Assembly (NCBI RefSeq): GCF_002934625.1 | Contig: NZ_PTJD01000011.1 | Span: 89,988-153,987, forward strand | DNA from: Kineococcus xinjiangensis | Lineage (GTDB): Bacteria; Actinomycetota; Actinomycetes; Actinomycetales; Kineococcaceae | DNA: 64,000 nt | Direction of reading: 5' to 3' | Shown here: positions 50,004 through 59,683 of the stretch, piece after piece | How the letters are laid out: each line of letters starts with the position of its first letter | Numbering within the stretch: position 1 is the first letter of the stretch | Program-made: the position numbers and the translations under genes | The notes under the pieces: model-generated | Database searches by the model: none | What the model was told of the DNA's origin: nothing | What the model saw: only the letters and a program-made list of their open reading frames with translations

Positions 50004-52334
50004 TCAGACGCCGCAGGTGACCGCGACGGCGATGCTGGGGTCGATGGCCTGGATCTGGCCCTGCACGGCGGTGAGCTTGTCCTGCAGCGCCTTCACGGTC
50101 GCGCGCTGCGCCTCGACCGCGGTCCTGCTGGCCTTCTTCTGCGCCTGCAGGGTGGCGAGGACGAGCTTGGCGTCGGTGACCTGCTTGTCCAGCGCGGTCA
50201 GCTCGCCCTGGAGAGCGGTCAGCCGGGCCTCGGTGGCACTGATCTCGGCGTTGATGCCGTCGAGCTGCACCAGCAGGGGCGCGACCCGGTCCTGCAGCGC
50301 GAGGACCTGGTTCTCCGTGGTGGCGATCCGGCCGTTGAGGTCGCCGAGCTGGGCGACCAGCCCGTCGACGTCGGCGGTGAGGGCGGTGACCTGGCGCTGC
50401 TGGGTGGCGACGGCGCTCTCGGCGTCCGTCACGGCGCCCGCCAGGCCGGGCAGCGCGGTCTCCAGGGTCCGGATCTCCGCCTGCTGAGCCTCGACGTCGG
50501 CGGTCGCGTCGGCGAGCGCGGCGGTGGCGTCGGCCGCCACCTGGCGCAGGCCGGGGAGGGTGGCCGCACGGTCGGCGATGGCCTGCTGGGCGTCGTCGAC
50601 GTTCGATGTGAGCATCGGCAGTTCGGCCTCCAGGGCCCGGAGGGCGGTGACCTGGGCGGCGACGAGCTCCTGCGCGTCGGCGGCGGCCGTCTGCAGCGCC
50701 GGGAGGGCGGCCTGCAGGTCGGCGAGCTCGGCCTGCTTGGCGGTGAGGGCGGCGCGGGCGTCGGTGGCGGTGGCGCGGAGGGCGGGGAGCGCGGCCTCCA
50801 GGGTCCGGATCTCGACCTGCTTGGCCTCGACGGCGGCGACGGTGGCGCTGAGGGTGGTCTGCAGCGCCCCGGCCTGCGCCTGCAGGTCCGCGCTGGTGGC
50901 ATTGGCGGTCGTGAGCTGGGCGTTGAGGCTGTCGATCTGCGCCTGCAGGGTCGTCAGGTCGCCCTGGAGGCCGGAGATCTGGCTGCTCTTGTCGGCGATC
51001 CTGGCGTCGATCCCGGCGAACTCGGCCTTGTACGCGGTGAGCAGCGCCTCGCGGGCCTTCTTCTCCTCCTTGGTGCCGCCCTTCTCCTTCTCGAGACGGG
51101 CGATCTCGCTCTCCAGGAACGTCTTGCGTCCGCGGAGGGCGGCGAGTTCGTCCTGGGCCGTCGCCAGCTCGACCTGCTTGGCGGCGAGCGCGGCCGTGGC
51201 GTCGGCGAGCTGCTCCTCCAGGCCGGCGACGACGGCGGCCGCGTCGGCGACGGCCCGCTCGTTCGCGGCGACGGCGGCGGCGGCCTCGTCGGCGGCGGTG
51301 ACCAGCGTGGCGAGCTCGGTCTGCGCGGTGGCGAGCGCCTTCTCGTGCGCGGTGACGGCGGCGTCGGCCCGGTAGGCGGCGTGGTTCAGGGTGAACCGCT
51401 CGCGCTCCGCGGCGGCGATCGCCGACTTCTGCGCGGCGACGGCGGCGGTGGCCTCGTCGGCGGCGGCCTGCAGGGTGGCCAGCTCGGTGCGGGCGCCGTC
51501 GATCTCGGCGAGCTGGGCGTCGAGCTCGGCCTGGGCGGTGTCGCCTGCCGCGGTCAGGACCTGGAGGTGGGCCTCGGCGTCGGCGACGGCCTGGACGGCG
51601 GCGGCCAGCGCGGCGGCGGCCTCGTCGGCGACGGCCTGGAGGGCCGGCAGGTCGGCCTGGGCGGAGGCGAGGGCGGCGACCTGGACGGCGAGGGCGTCGG
51701 CGGCGGCGGTGGCGAGCCCCTGCAGGCGGGTCAGCTCGGCGTCGGCGGCGGCGAGCTGCTCCCGCACGGCGGCGAGCTGCCCGGCGGCCAGGGCGGCGTC
51801 GGCGCGCAGGGCGTCGGCGTCGGCCTGGAGGGCGTCGCGCTCCGCGGTCAGCGAGGCGAGCTCGGCGTCGGTCGCCTGCTTGCGGGTGGCGAGGTCGGCG
51901 AGGGCGCTCTCCGCGTCCACGACGGCCTGGGTGGTGGTGGCCTCCAGGGCGAGGAGGCGGGCCAGCTCGGAGTCCGCGGTGACGATGTCGGCGTCGATCT
52001 GGACGGCCTCGGCCTCGAGGGAGGCGAGGACCTCCTCGGCGCCCGCGATCTGGCCGGTGAGGTCCGTGGCGGTGGCCTGCAGGGCGGCGCGCTCGGCCTG
52101 CAGCGTGGCGATGGCGGCGGCGTTGCGCTTGGCGGCGGCCTTCAGGAGGCCCTCCTGCACGGTGCCGCGGTGGGCCATCTGGTTGGCGACGCCCTTGCAG
52201 ATGCCGGCGGTGGTGGAGGTGGTGGCAGCGGAGGCGCTGCTGCTGCCGGCGACCAGCACGCCCGCGAAGGCGACGGGGACCACGAGGACCCCGACGAGGC
52301 GGCGGGCGGAGGTGGAACGGGCAGCGATGCGCAT
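50004..52334 (-). CDS. giant secreted coiled-coil protein
   Basis: 776 residues from the ATG at 52334. A signal peptide (about 1-37, cleavage near ASA-ATT) is followed by about 700 residues of almost uninterrupted Ala/Leu/Glu/Gln heptads with repeated phrases such as TLEAALPALRA, TLETALPGLAG and ALEAELPML. A short Lys/Glu-rich segment (ARLEKEKGGTKEEKKAREAL) marks the middle. Only two cysteines are apparent in the mature chain: one near its start (GICKG) and one three residues from the end (VTCGV). No enzymatic, membrane or sorting motif is visible. It may be an extended cell-envelope spacer or fibre; the role is unknown. Confidence 0.85.
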   Translation of the reverse strand: MRIAARSTSARRLVGVLVVPVAFAGVLVAGSSSASAATTSTTAGICKGVANQMAHRGTVQEGLLKAAAKRNAAAIATLQAERAALQATATDLTGQIAGAEEVLASLEAEAVQIDADIVTADSELARLLALEATTTQAVVDAESALADLATRKQATDAELASLTAERDALQADADALRADAALAAGQLAAVREQLAAADAELTRLQGLATAAADALAVQVAALASAQADLPALQAVADEAAAALAAAVQAVADAEAHLQVLTAAGDTAQAELDAQLAEIDGARTELATLQAAADEATAAVAAQKSAIAAAERERFTLNHAAYRADAAVTAHEKALATAQTELATLVTAADEAAAAVAANERAVADAAAVVAGLEEQLADATAALAAKQVELATAQDELAALRGRKTFLESEIARLEKEKGGTKEEKKAREALLTAYKAEFAGIDARIADKSSQISGLQGDLTTLQAQIDSLNAQLTTANATSADLQAQAGALQTTLSATVAAVEAKQVEIRTLEAALPALRATATDARAALTAKQAELADLQAALPALQTAAADAQELVAAQVTALRALEAELPMLTSNVDDAQQAIADRAATLPGLRQVAADATAALADATADVEAQQAEIRTLETALPGLAGAVTDAESAVATQQRQVTALTADVDGLVAQLGDLNGRIATTENQVLALQDRVAPLLVQLDGINAEISATEARLTALQGELTALDKQVTDAKLVLATLQAQKKASRTAVEAQRATVKALQDKLTAVQGQIQAIDPSIAVAVTCGV

Positions 52335-52540
52335 GCAGGACTCCGGAGGAGAGGTGGGTGCGGCGGGGATCCCCGTCTCCTCCAGAGTTCAACGGCTCCC
52401 GCCCGCCCCGAACGCCTCCTCCTCCGAACGGCCCTCCGCGGCGCTCCCCGGCCACTCCAACGCCGGAATGGTGGTCACCTGTTCAGCGCAGAGTTGGCGT
52501 TCAGCTGCGCAGCGTCACCGCAACGGGGGTGGCGGGACCG

Positions 52541-53833
52541 TCACCGCACCCCGCCGAGGATCCACTCCTCCAACTGCTGCACCTCGTGCGGTTCGAGCTG
52601 CATCTGCGCGTTCGCGCACAGCTCCTTGAGGTTCTCCAGCCACGTCGCGGCGAGGTCGGACGCGGACATCCCCGGCCGCGGGCGGGTCCCCGCGTAGACC
52701 ATGCCCTGCACCACCGAGGACACCACCGCACGCCGGATCGGCTGCTCCCGCAGGTGCGCCCGGTCCCGGACCCGCTTGAACGTCCCCGCGTCGAACCCGT
52801 TCTCCGCCACGTCCGCGGCGAGCTCCTCGAACAGGACGGCGTACTGCGCGCTGGAGAGGGCGGGGGCGTTCGTGACCAGGCACACCTGCGCCGGCAGGGG
52901 CGCGAGGTCGCCGCGCGCCAGTTCCGCCGCACCCGCCGGGACGTCGGCCTCGGTGTGGCGGGTCGGGTCGAACACGTACCCGGGCTGCGGCTGCGGCACG
53001 TAGCGCAGCTCGGGCAGGTACGTGGAGAGGAACACCGCGAACTTGCCCGCCCCCGCCCAGCCCCGCTCCGACAGGGTGGGGTCCACCGACAGCGCGGCCT
53101 GCGCGGCCGCCGCGGTCACCAGGGGCCGCGGCGCCGCGCGCACCGCGGCGCGGACGGCCTCCAGCAGCCGCTCGTCGGGGGTTGCGGGCCGGCGCACCGC
53201 GGTCGGCTCGGCCACCGGACCGGCGGCCTCCCGCCGCGCCCCCGCGGGTTCGGCCGCCCCGGCCCTCGCCGGCGGCCGGTCGCCGTCCGAGCGGGTGGTC
53301 AGCACGACGGCCGCCAGCTCGTCGGGGGAGATCACGCTGTCGCACACCGACCGGTAGGCCGCCGCCGCCGGACCCGCGGTCACGATGGCGGTGAGCCGGT
53401 CGTGCGCGCGCAGCCGCATCATCACGGGCGTGAAGTCGGCGTCGGCGGAGGCGACGACGAACTCGTCGTAGGCGCTGCGGTGCTCCAGCGCGTCGAGGAT
53501 GTCGAGGACCATGTGGATGTCGGCGCTGTTCTTCTGCCGCTGCGTCAGCGGGGGGCAGTCGACCACCTTGAACCCGTTGCGGGTGAAGAAGGGCCGGAAC
53601 CTGCCGAACGCGACCGGGTTGAGGTAGCAGATCCGGACGAGGAAGCGGCGCTCGAACGGGCCGGAGGTGTCGGCTCCCGAGGACAGCCACCGCACCCACC
53701 GGTCGGGGTCGGTCGCGAAGGCCTCGGCGGCGCGGCGGTCGGTGTCGGCCAGCCCGGAGTAGATGTTGTCGAAGTCCACGAACAGGGCGCTGCGCCGCAC
53801 CCTGCCCGGAGCGTCCTCGGCAGTCACACCCAT
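52541..53833 (-). CDS. NYN-domain ribonuclease-like protein with C-terminal OST-HTH/LOTUS-like domain
   Basis: 430 residues from the ATG at 53833 (GGGAGG just upstream; a GTG 6 nt later is possible). The NYN domain (about 12-170) has ALFVDFDNIY, KNSADIHMVLDIL and FVVASADADFTPVM, the Asp residues of a PIN-like RNase. After an Ala/Pro-rich linker come a winged OST-HTH/LOTUS-like region (ERLLEAVRAAVRAAPRPLVTAAAAQAAL...GAGKFAVFL) and a helical tail. LabA/DUF88-type proteins cleave RNA; the target is unknown. Confidence 0.85.
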   Translation of the reverse strand: MGVTAEDAPGRVRRSALFVDFDNIYSGLADTDRRAAEAFATDPDRWVRWLSSGADTSGPFERRFLVRICYLNPVAFGRFRPFFTRNGFKVVDCPPLTQRQKNSADIHMVLDILDALEHRSAYDEFVVASADADFTPVMMRLRAHDRLTAIVTAGPAAAAYRSVCDSVISPDELAAVVLTTRSDGDRPPARAGAAEPAGARREAAGPVAEPTAVRRPATPDERLLEAVRAAVRAAPRPLVTAAAAQAALSVDPTLSERGWAGAGKFAVFLSTYLPELRYVPQPQPGYVFDPTRHTEADVPAGAAELARGDLAPLPAQVCLVTNAPALSSAQYAVLFEELAADVAENGFDAGTFKRVRDRAHLREQPIRRAVVSSVVQGMVYAGTRPRPGMSASDLAATWLENLKELCANAQMQLEPHEVQQLEEWILGGVR

Positions 53834-53979
53834 CGCCTCCCGCGTCCCCGAGGGGGCCCGGCCGGGCCCGCCTCCACCGCGTCCCAACCTACGACCTGCC
53901 GCCCCGGGGGTCCGCGGCGGCCGAGGCTGCGGCGCCGGCAGGCCCTCACCGCCGCATCCGCGGTCCTATGCTGGCTCTC

Positions 53980-54387
53980 GTGCCGCAGTACCGGATCCGC
54001 GAGGCCGCCGCCCTGCTCGGCGTCAGCGACGACACGGTGCGCCGCTGGGTCGACACCGGCGCCCTGCCGGCCGTGCGCGACGGCGCCGGGCGGATGAGCC
54101 TCGACGGCGCCGCGCTCGCGGAGTTCGCCCGTGCCGCAGCCGCACCGCCCGTGCCCGACCCCTCGGGGGTCCAGCGCTCGGCGCGCAACCGGTTCGTGGG
54201 TCTGGTGACGCGCGTCGTGGCCGACGGGGTGATGGCGCAGGTGGAGCTGCAGTGCGGCCCGCACACCGTGGTCTCCCTCATGAGCAGCGAGGCGGTGCGG
54301 GAACTGGGCCTGGAACCCGGGACGCTGGGGGTGGCGGTCGTGAAGGCCACCACGGTCATCGTGGAGACGCCGGCGGGGGCGTCGTGA
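53980..54387 (+). CDS. molybdate-responsive HTH-TOBE regulator/binding protein
   Basis: 135 residues from the GTG at 53980 (an ATG at 53968 would add four residues, but it lies within TATGCT, a good -10). An excisionase/MerR-like helix-turn-helix ([35 protein letters not shown]) is joined to a TOBE/Mop domain ([27 protein letters not shown]...[15 protein letters not shown]), which binds molybdate. It overlaps modA by GTGA and probably senses molybdate to control the operon. Confidence 0.88.
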   Translation: MPQYRIREAAALLGVSDDTVRRWVDTGALPAVRDGAGRMSLDGAALAEFARAAAAPPVPDPSGVQRSARNRFVGLVTRVVADGVMAQVELQCGPHTVVSLMSSEAVRELGLEPGTLGVAVVKATTVIVETPAGAS

Positions 54388-55160
54388 GGCGTGCGCCCGC
54401 GCTGGCCGTCGCCGCCGTCGTCGCCGCGGCGCTGCCGGGGTGCGGCGGCGATCCGGGCCCCGGCGGCTCCCCCTCCGCACCGACGACCGCGGAGCTCACG
54501 GTGCTGGCCGCAGCCTCCCTGCGGCCGGTCTTCGAGGAGCTGGGACGGCGTTTCGAGGCCACCCACCCCGGCACGGCCGTCGAGTTCACCTTCGCCGGCT
54601 CCACCGACCTGGTGGGGCAGTTGCGCGAGGGCGCACCGGCCGACGTCCTCGCCACCGCCGACACCACCGCCATGGACGCCGCCGCGCAGGAGGGGCTCCT
54701 GGCGGATGCGCCCGCGCCGTTCGCGACGAACACCCTGCAGATCGTGACGCCGCCGGAGAACCCTGCGCGGGTGTCGTCGTTCGCCGACCTCGCCCGCCCC
54801 GGGGTCGCCGTGGTGGTCTGCGCACCGCAGGTGCCGTGCGGCCGCGCCACCGCACGGGCGGAACTCACCGCCGGGGTGGACGTCTCCCCCGTCAGCGAGG
54901 AGACGTCGGTGACCGGCGTGCTGGGCAAGGTGACCGCCGGCGAGGCCGACGCGGGCATCGTCTACGTCACCGACGCCCGCGCGGCGGGCGGCGCGGTGCG
55001 CACCGTGCCGTTCCCGGAGGCCGCCGGCATCGTCAGCACCTACCCCGTCGCCGTCACCGCGGGTTCCGAGCACCCGGTGGAGGCGGCCGGGTTCGCGGAG
55101 TTCCTGCGCGGCGCGGAGGCCGGGCGGGTGCTGGCCGGCGCGGGGTTCGGGGCGCCCTGA
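54384..55160 (+). CDS. modA: molybdate ABC transporter substrate-binding lipoprotein
   Basis: 258 residues from a GTG overlapping the regulator stop. Lipobox LPGCGG. The mature protein starts with [18 protein letters not shown] and has [24 protein letters not shown], the oxyanion-binding serines of ModA, and a C-terminal AGFAEFLRG. It binds molybdate (or tungstate) outside the membrane. Confidence 0.93.
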   Translation: MRRAPALAVAAVVAAALPGCGGDPGPGGSPSAPTTAELTVLAAASLRPVFEELGRRFEATHPGTAVEFTFAGSTDLVGQLREGAPADVLATADTTAMDAAAQEGLLADAPAPFATNTLQIVTPPENPARVSSFADLARPGVAVVVCAPQVPCGRATARAELTAGVDVSPVSEETSVTGVLGKVTAGEADAGIVYVTDARAAGGAVRTVPFPEAAGIVSTYPVAVTAGSEHPVEAAGFAEFLRGAEAGRVLAGAGFGAP

Positions 55161-56032
55161 CCGGCGGGGCCGGCGCGTCGCGGCGCGCGCGGGAGCGGGG
55201 CGGCCCGGCGGAGGGGAACGGGCTGCCCCGCTGGATCCTCCTGCCCGCCGCGGCGGGAGCGCTGCTGGTGCTGCTGCCGCTGCTGGCGCTCGCGCTGGAG
55301 GTGGAGTGGGCCCGCTTCCCGGAGCTGGTGACGTCGCCGTCCGCCACCGCCGCGCTGCTGCTGAGCCTGCGCACCGCCGCCGCCAGCACCGTCGCCTGCG
55401 CGCTCCTCGGGGTTCCGATGGCGCTGGTGCTGGCGCGGGTCCGGGGGCGGGCGCTGCGGCTGGTGCGGGCGCTGGTGCTGCTGCCGCTGGTGCTGCCACC
55501 GGTGGTGGGGGGCATCGCCCTGCTCGCCGCGTTCGGGCGCCAGGGGCTGCTCGGGCAGCACCTGGAGCTGCTGGGGGTGCGGATCGCGTTCTCCACCGCG
55601 GCCGTCGTGCTGGCCCAGACGTTCGTGGCGCTGCCGTTCCTCGTGGTGAGCGTGGAGGGGGCGCTGCGCACCGCGGGCCGCCGCTACGCCGACGTCGCGG
55701 CGACGCTGGGCGCGGGGCCGTCGACGGTGCTGCGGCGGGTGACGCTGCCGGGCGTCGCCCCGGGCCTGGCGGCGGGTGCGGTGCTCTCGTTCGCGCGGGC
55801 GCTCGGGGAGTTCGGGGCGACGCTGACGTTCGCGGGCAGCCGCGAGGGCGTCACCCGCACGCTGCCGTCGGAGATCTACCTGGTGCGGGAGACGGACCCG
55901 GGGGCGGCGGTGGCGCTGTCGTTCCTGCTGGTGCTGGTGGCGCTGGCCGTGGTGGCGGGCGTGCACGGCCGGGTTCCGGGACGCAGCGGCGGCAGCACCG
56001 GCACCGCCGGGCGGGGGCGGGTGGGCCCGTGA
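55157..56032 (+). CDS. modB: molybdate ABC transporter permease, apparently starting at CTG
   Basis: 291 residues if translation starts at the CTG overlapping the modA stop (CTGA), mimicking the GTGA overlaps elsewhere in the operon. There is no ATG, GTG or TTG between there and the first membrane helix ([22 protein letters not shown]), and upstream the frame is the shadow of modA. The rest is a normal ModB: five or six helices, with the EAA-like coupling loop [33 protein letters not shown] and [13 protein letters not shown]. Confidence 0.88.
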   Translation: MTGGAGASRRARERGGPAEGNGLPRWILLPAAAGALLVLLPLLALALEVEWARFPELVTSPSATAALLLSLRTAAASTVACALLGVPMALVLARVRGRALRLVRALVLLPLVLPPVVGGIALLAAFGRQGLLGQHLELLGVRIAFSTAAVVLAQTFVALPFLVVSVEGALRTAGRRYADVAATLGAGPSTVLRRVTLPGVAPGLAAGAVLSFARALGEFGATLTFAGSREGVTRTLPSEIYLVRETDPGAAVALSFLLVLVALAVVAGVHGRVPGRSGGSTGTAGRGRVGP

Positions 56033-57090
56033 GCGGCCTGCAGGTGCGCGCCGAGGTGCCCGCGCGCGGTGTCGAGCTGGACCTGTCGGTGGCCCCCGGC
56101 GAGGTGGTGGCGGTGCTCGGGCCGAACGGGGCGGGCAAGTCCACGCTGTTGGCGCTGGTGGCGGGGCTGCTGCGCCCGGCACGCGGCCGCGTCGTGCTGG
56201 ACGGGACGGTGCTGGTGGACACCGCTGCGGGGGTGTGGGTGCCCGCGCACCGGCGGGGGGCGGCGCTGCTGGCGCAGGAGCCGCTGCTCTTCCCCCACCT
56301 CAGCGCCGCGGGCAACGTGGCGTTCGGGCCGCGGGCGCGCGGTGCCGGGCGGCGGGCGGCCCGGGTGGAGGCGCAGCGGTGGCTGGCCGCCGTGGGTGCG
56401 GTCGACCTCGCCGCGCGCCGGCCCGGGGAGCTGTCGGGAGGGCAGGCGCAGCGGGTGGCGCTGGCCCGGGCGCTGGCCGCACGGCCTCAGCTGCTGCTGC
56501 TGGACGAGCCGCTGGCCGCGCTGGACGTGGGCGCCGCGGCGGCGCTGCGCGGGTTGCTGCGGCGGGTGCTGCGGGAGGGCCGCCCGGCGCTGCTGGTGAC
56601 CCACGACCCGCTGGACGCGCTGGCGCTGGCGGACCGGGCGCTGGTGCTGGAGGCGGGCCGCGTCGTGGAGGACGGGCCGGCGCGCGAGGTGCTGACCAGC
56701 CCGCGCACGGAGTTCGCGGCGCGGCTGGCGGGGCTGTGCCTGGTGCGCGGCCGGGCGGTGGCGGGGGGCCTGGAGCTGCCGGACGGGACGGTGCTGGGCG
56801 GGGTGCTGGAGCCGGGTTGCCGTCCCGGGGAGGAGGCCGTCGCGGTGTTCGGCCCGGGCGCCGTGGCGGTGCGCCCCGGCGGCTGCGCCCTCCCCGGCGG
56901 CACCGTCGTGGTGGCGGAGGTGGTGGAGCTGGAGCCGCGCGGCGAGGTGGTCCGGGTGCGCGGGCGGGGGGCGGTGGAGGTGGCCGCCGACGTCCCCACC
57001 GCCGACGCCGCCGACCTCGACCTCGTGCCGGGGACGAGGGTCGGCTTCGCGGTGGACGCGGCGGCGGTGCGGGTGCGGCCGGCGCGCTGA
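56029..57090 (+). CDS. modC: molybdate ABC transporter ATP-binding protein
   Basis: 353 residues from a GTG overlapping modB by 4 nt. Walker [11 protein letters not shown]-loop [10 protein letters not shown], signature [15 protein letters not shown], Walker [12 protein letters not shown], switch TTHD-like [16 protein letters not shown]-terminal TOBE-type regulatory domain (about 255-350) follows. It powers molybdate uptake and completes the modABC importer. Confidence 0.94.
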   Translation: MSGLQVRAEVPARGVELDLSVAPGEVVAVLGPNGAGKSTLLALVAGLLRPARGRVVLDGTVLVDTAAGVWVPAHRRGAALLAQEPLLFPHLSAAGNVAFGPRARGAGRRAARVEAQRWLAAVGAVDLAARRPGELSGGQAQRVALARALAARPQLLLLDEPLAALDVGAAAALRGLLRRVLREGRPALLVTHDPLDALALADRALVLEAGRVVEDGPAREVLTSPRTEFAARLAGLCLVRGRAVAGGLELPDGTVLGGVLEPGCRPGEEAVAVFGPGAVAVRPGGCALPGGTVVVAEVVELEPRGEVVRVRGRGAVEVAADVPTADAADLDLVPGTRVGFAVDAAAVRVRPAR

Positions 57091-57133
57091 CGGCCGGGGC
57101 GCCCGCGGCGGTGCGGGTGTGGGGACCTGCCGG

Positions 57134-58195
57134 TCAGGCCGCGGGGGCGGGGGGCCGGCCGACCTGGTCCCGGCCGCCGCGCTTGGCGACGTAGAGAGCC
57201 GCGTCGGCGCTGGCGTACAGCTCCTGGGCGCCGGTGGCGTCGTGGGGGACGTGGGCGACGCCCGCGCTGATGGAGAGCCGCACCGCGACACCGCCCGGCA
57301 GGAGCAGGGGCGTCTCGCGCACGGCGGTGACGATCTGCTCGGCGCGCCGGGCGGCGACGTCGGGGTCGCAGCCGGGCATCAGGACCGCGAGCTCGTCCCC
57401 GCCCATCCGGGCCACGACGTCCTGCTCGCGGCAGCGGGCGCCGAGGATCCCGGCGACGTGCGCCAGGGCGGCGTCGCCCGCGAGGTGGCCGTGGGTGTCG
57501 TTGATGCTCTTGAACCGGTCGAGGTCGATGATGACGAGCGCCGTGCCGGTGCGGGCACCGGCCCCGGTGAGGGCGCAGCGGGTCGCGTCGTCCAGCACCC
57601 GCCGGGTGACGAGACCGGTGAGCGGGTCGACCGACGCCTGCTGCCGCAGCCGGGCGACGAGCCGGTCCTGCAGCATGCTGCCCCTGGCGAGCAGCCCGCC
57701 GGTGAGCAGCAGCACGGTCGACATGTACGCGAGCTCGTTGAGCGCCTGCTGCTGGGGCAGCAGGGACAGCACCACGACGGCCTCCCCGACGACCGCGGCG
57801 GCGGTGACGAGCGCGGCCCCGCCGACGCGGAGCTGGGTGGCGGCCCAGAGGACTGGCAGGCAGAAGAAGACCTGCCCGGTGATCGTCGCGTCGGAGGTGG
57901 CGAGGTCCAGCAGGACGGTCGCCACGACGCCGAGGACGGGGGCCAGCACGGTCAGCGCGACGGTCCGGGCGGGGGGCAGCACGACGAGCGCCACGGAGAA
58001 CGCGGTGAGCACGACGGCGGCCACGACGTCGGCGGTGTGCAGCCCGCCGCGTGCGAGCACGGCGGTGGCCACGGAGATGACGGTGGTCGCCACGAGGACG
58101 ACGGCGGCCCAGACCCGGGCGGAGCGCGGGTGGCGGGGGCCGAGGGAGTGCAGCAGGGCAGCCCACCGGGACGCGGGTCGCGGCGGGGTCTGCAC
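57134..58195 (-). CDS. membrane diguanylate cyclase with inhibitory site
   Basis: About 353 residues from the GTG at 58195; the start is uncertain because GGAGG abuts it directly. Five or six hydrophobic segments precede a GGDEF domain (about 190-350): DPLTGLVTRR, DLDRFKSINDTHGH, and the active loop MGGDELAVL. The RxxD inhibitory site (REQD) lies exactly five residues before the GGDE loop, so product inhibition by cyclic di-GMP is likely. It converges with modC and its divergent neighbour is the SigE-family gene. Confidence 0.85.
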   Translation of the reverse strand: MQTPPRPASRWAALLHSLGPRHPRSARVWAAVVLVATTVISVATAVLARGGLHTADVVAAVVLTAFSVALVVLPPARTVALTVLAPVLGVVATVLLDLATSDATITGQVFFCLPVLWAATQLRVGGAALVTAAAVVGEAVVVLSLLPQQQALNELAYMSTVLLLTGGLLARGSMLQDRLVARLRQQASVDPLTGLVTRRVLDDATRCALTGAGARTGTALVIIDLDRFKSINDTHGHLAGDAALAHVAGILGARCREQDVVARMGGDELAVLMPGCDPDVAARRAEQIVTAVRETPLLLPGGVAVRLSISAGVAHVPHDATGAQELYASADAALYVAKRGGRDQVGRPPAPAA

Positions 58196-58384
58196 CCTCC
58201 GTGCATCGGCACGGGCGGGGCGGGTCTCAAGGGAATGGCGCGCTTCTGCTCCCCGCGGGCCAGCGCCCGGGGCCTGCCTGCGGGTCGTGGCGGGAGATGT
58301 GGCACAGCTCACACCATTGTTCGGGGAGGGTGACGTCTTCAGCCACCCCGTGCGGCGTCGTGTGGATGTGAGACGAGGAGCCCG

Positions 58385-58912
58385 GTGAGCGGGGACGCAG
58401 ACTTCGATGCCTGGGCGGTCACCGCGACGCCACGGCTGCTGCGCACAGCCAGGCTGCTGGCCGCCGACACCCATGCCGGGGAGGACCTCCTCCAGGACGT
58501 CATGGAACGCGTCTTCGTGAAGTGGGCGCGCATCGACGACCCTTCCGGGTACGCCCACCGCGCCCTGGTCCACGCCGCGACCTCGCGCTGGCGGTCCAGG
58601 TCGCGGCGCCGGGAGGTCACCTGGGACGCCGTCGGGGAACCGGCGGCCCCCGGCTCCAGCGGCTCCACCAGTACGGTCGACGACCGCGACGAGGCACTGG
58701 CCATCCTGCGCCGGCTGCCCGCACGCCAGCGCGCCGTCCTCGTCCTGCGCTACCTGGAGGACCTCCCCGAGCAGGAGGTCGCCGACCTGCTCGGGATCGG
58801 CCTGAGCACGGTGAAGAGCCACAGCGCCCGCGCCCTGACCGCTCTGCGCGCGAGCCGGTCCACCAGCTCCACCCACAGCACCCCGCTGCCCTGGAAGGAC
58901 GGTGCCCGATGA
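58385..58912 (+). CDS. SigE-family ECF-type sigma factor
   Basis: 175 residues from a GTG with GAGGAG upstream. Region 2 (FDAWAVTATPRLLRTARLLAADTHAGEDLLQDVMERVFVKWARI) and region 4 (LAILRRLPARQRAVLVLRYLEDLPEQEVADLLGIGLSTVKSHSARAL) are those of the SigE/YlaC-like subgroup of actinobacteria. It overlaps the next gene by 4 nt, the usual sigma/anti-sigma coupling. Confidence 0.92.
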   Translation: MSGDADFDAWAVTATPRLLRTARLLAADTHAGEDLLQDVMERVFVKWARIDDPSGYAHRALVHAATSRWRSRSRRREVTWDAVGEPAAPGSSGSTSTVDDRDEALAILRRLPARQRAVLVLRYLEDLPEQEVADLLGIGLSTVKSHSARALTALRASRSTSSTHSTPLPWKDGAR

Positions 58913-59619
58913 GCCCGCTCACCCCCGAGGACCTCGAAGGCGGAGCTCAGCAGCTGCTGCTGCGCGCCGGGGCGAGTGCGCCCGGGGACACGGCCACCGT
59001 CGCGGCGCTCATCGGTCGCGTCCACCACCGCGGGCGCATCCGGCGCCGCCGTCGCCGCCTAGTCCGGAGCGCAGTAGGTGTGGGGGCCACTGCGGCTGTG
59101 GTGCTGGTGGCTCTGGCGCTGCCCGGCTCGGACGACACCCGCTCGCTGGAACCCGCCGGCCCCTCCACCACGGCCACGTCCCCGGACGACTTCACCGCCG
59201 GGGGGTGGACGCTGCCGCGCGAGACGCACCTACCGGACGGGCTCAAGGACTGGCGCGGGCAGATCCGCGAGTCGATGCGGCGCTACCCCGATGCCTTCGT
59301 CGTGCCCGAGCGGCTGCCCTCGGACATCTTCGAGATGCACGTCGCCGTCCACGGCGAGCAGCCCCTCATCGGTGTCGACACCGATGGTCCCGGCGTCTTC
59401 ATCTGCGTCGCGGACCTCGCCACCTGCCAGCAGGGCTTCACCGACTGGCCGGTCGTCCGCAGCGGCGAAGTCGACTCCCGCTCCTTCCACGTCCTCGTCA
59501 GCCCACCGGGCAAGCCCGACGAGACCGGCCTGACGACCTCGGAGCGGGAGTTCTGGGCAACCGTGCCCTTCACCGCCGGCACCCCGGACTGGATGGCAGC
59601 CACCGACATCCGACCATGA
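58909..59619 (+). CDS. membrane-anchored partner of the sigma factor, anti-sigma-like
   Basis: 236 residues from an ATG overlapping the sigma-factor stop. A short cytoplasmic N-terminus with RVHHRGRIRRRRRRLVRS is followed by a single transmembrane helix (about 52-72) and an exterior domain of about 160 residues with one Cys pair (ICVADLATCQ). The topology suits a regulator of the co-encoded sigma factor, although no zinc-binding anti-sigma motif is present. Function inferred from position. Confidence 0.75.
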   Translation: MSPLTPEDLEGGAQQLLLRAGASAPGDTATVAALIGRVHHRGRIRRRRRRLVRSAVGVGATAAVVLVALALPGSDDTRSLEPAGPSTTATSPDDFTAGGWTLPRETHLPDGLKDWRGQIRESMRRYPDAFVVPERLPSDIFEMHVAVHGEQPLIGVDTDGPGVFICVADLATCQQGFTDWPVVRSGEVDSRSFHVLVSPPGKPDETGLTTSEREFWATVPFTAGTPDWMAATDIRP

Positions 59620-59633
59620 CGCGGTCAGACCAT

Positions 59634-59676
59634 TGAACCTTCCGGTTCAGCGTTCTGTCCTGAACCGGAAGGTTCA
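59634..59676 (+). promoter_or_regulatory. tandem ArsR-type operators
   Basis: TGAACCTTCCGGTTCA (59634-59649) and TGAACCGGAAGGTTCA (59661-59676) are each 6-4-6 palindromes and are also exact reverse complements of one another, together forming a perfect 17-bp inverted repeat with a 9-nt gap. TGAAC-type half-sites are typical of ArsR/SmtB family operators. They sit directly before the decayed ArsR-type gene. Confidence 0.65.
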
Positions 59677-59683
59677 GCAGGAG

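Noticed and set aside
49863..52697. 944-codon plus-strand frame opposite the coiled-coil gene
   Set aside because: Gly/Leu/Val/Asp repeats mirror the heptad coding of the opposite strand; no start signal or family features.
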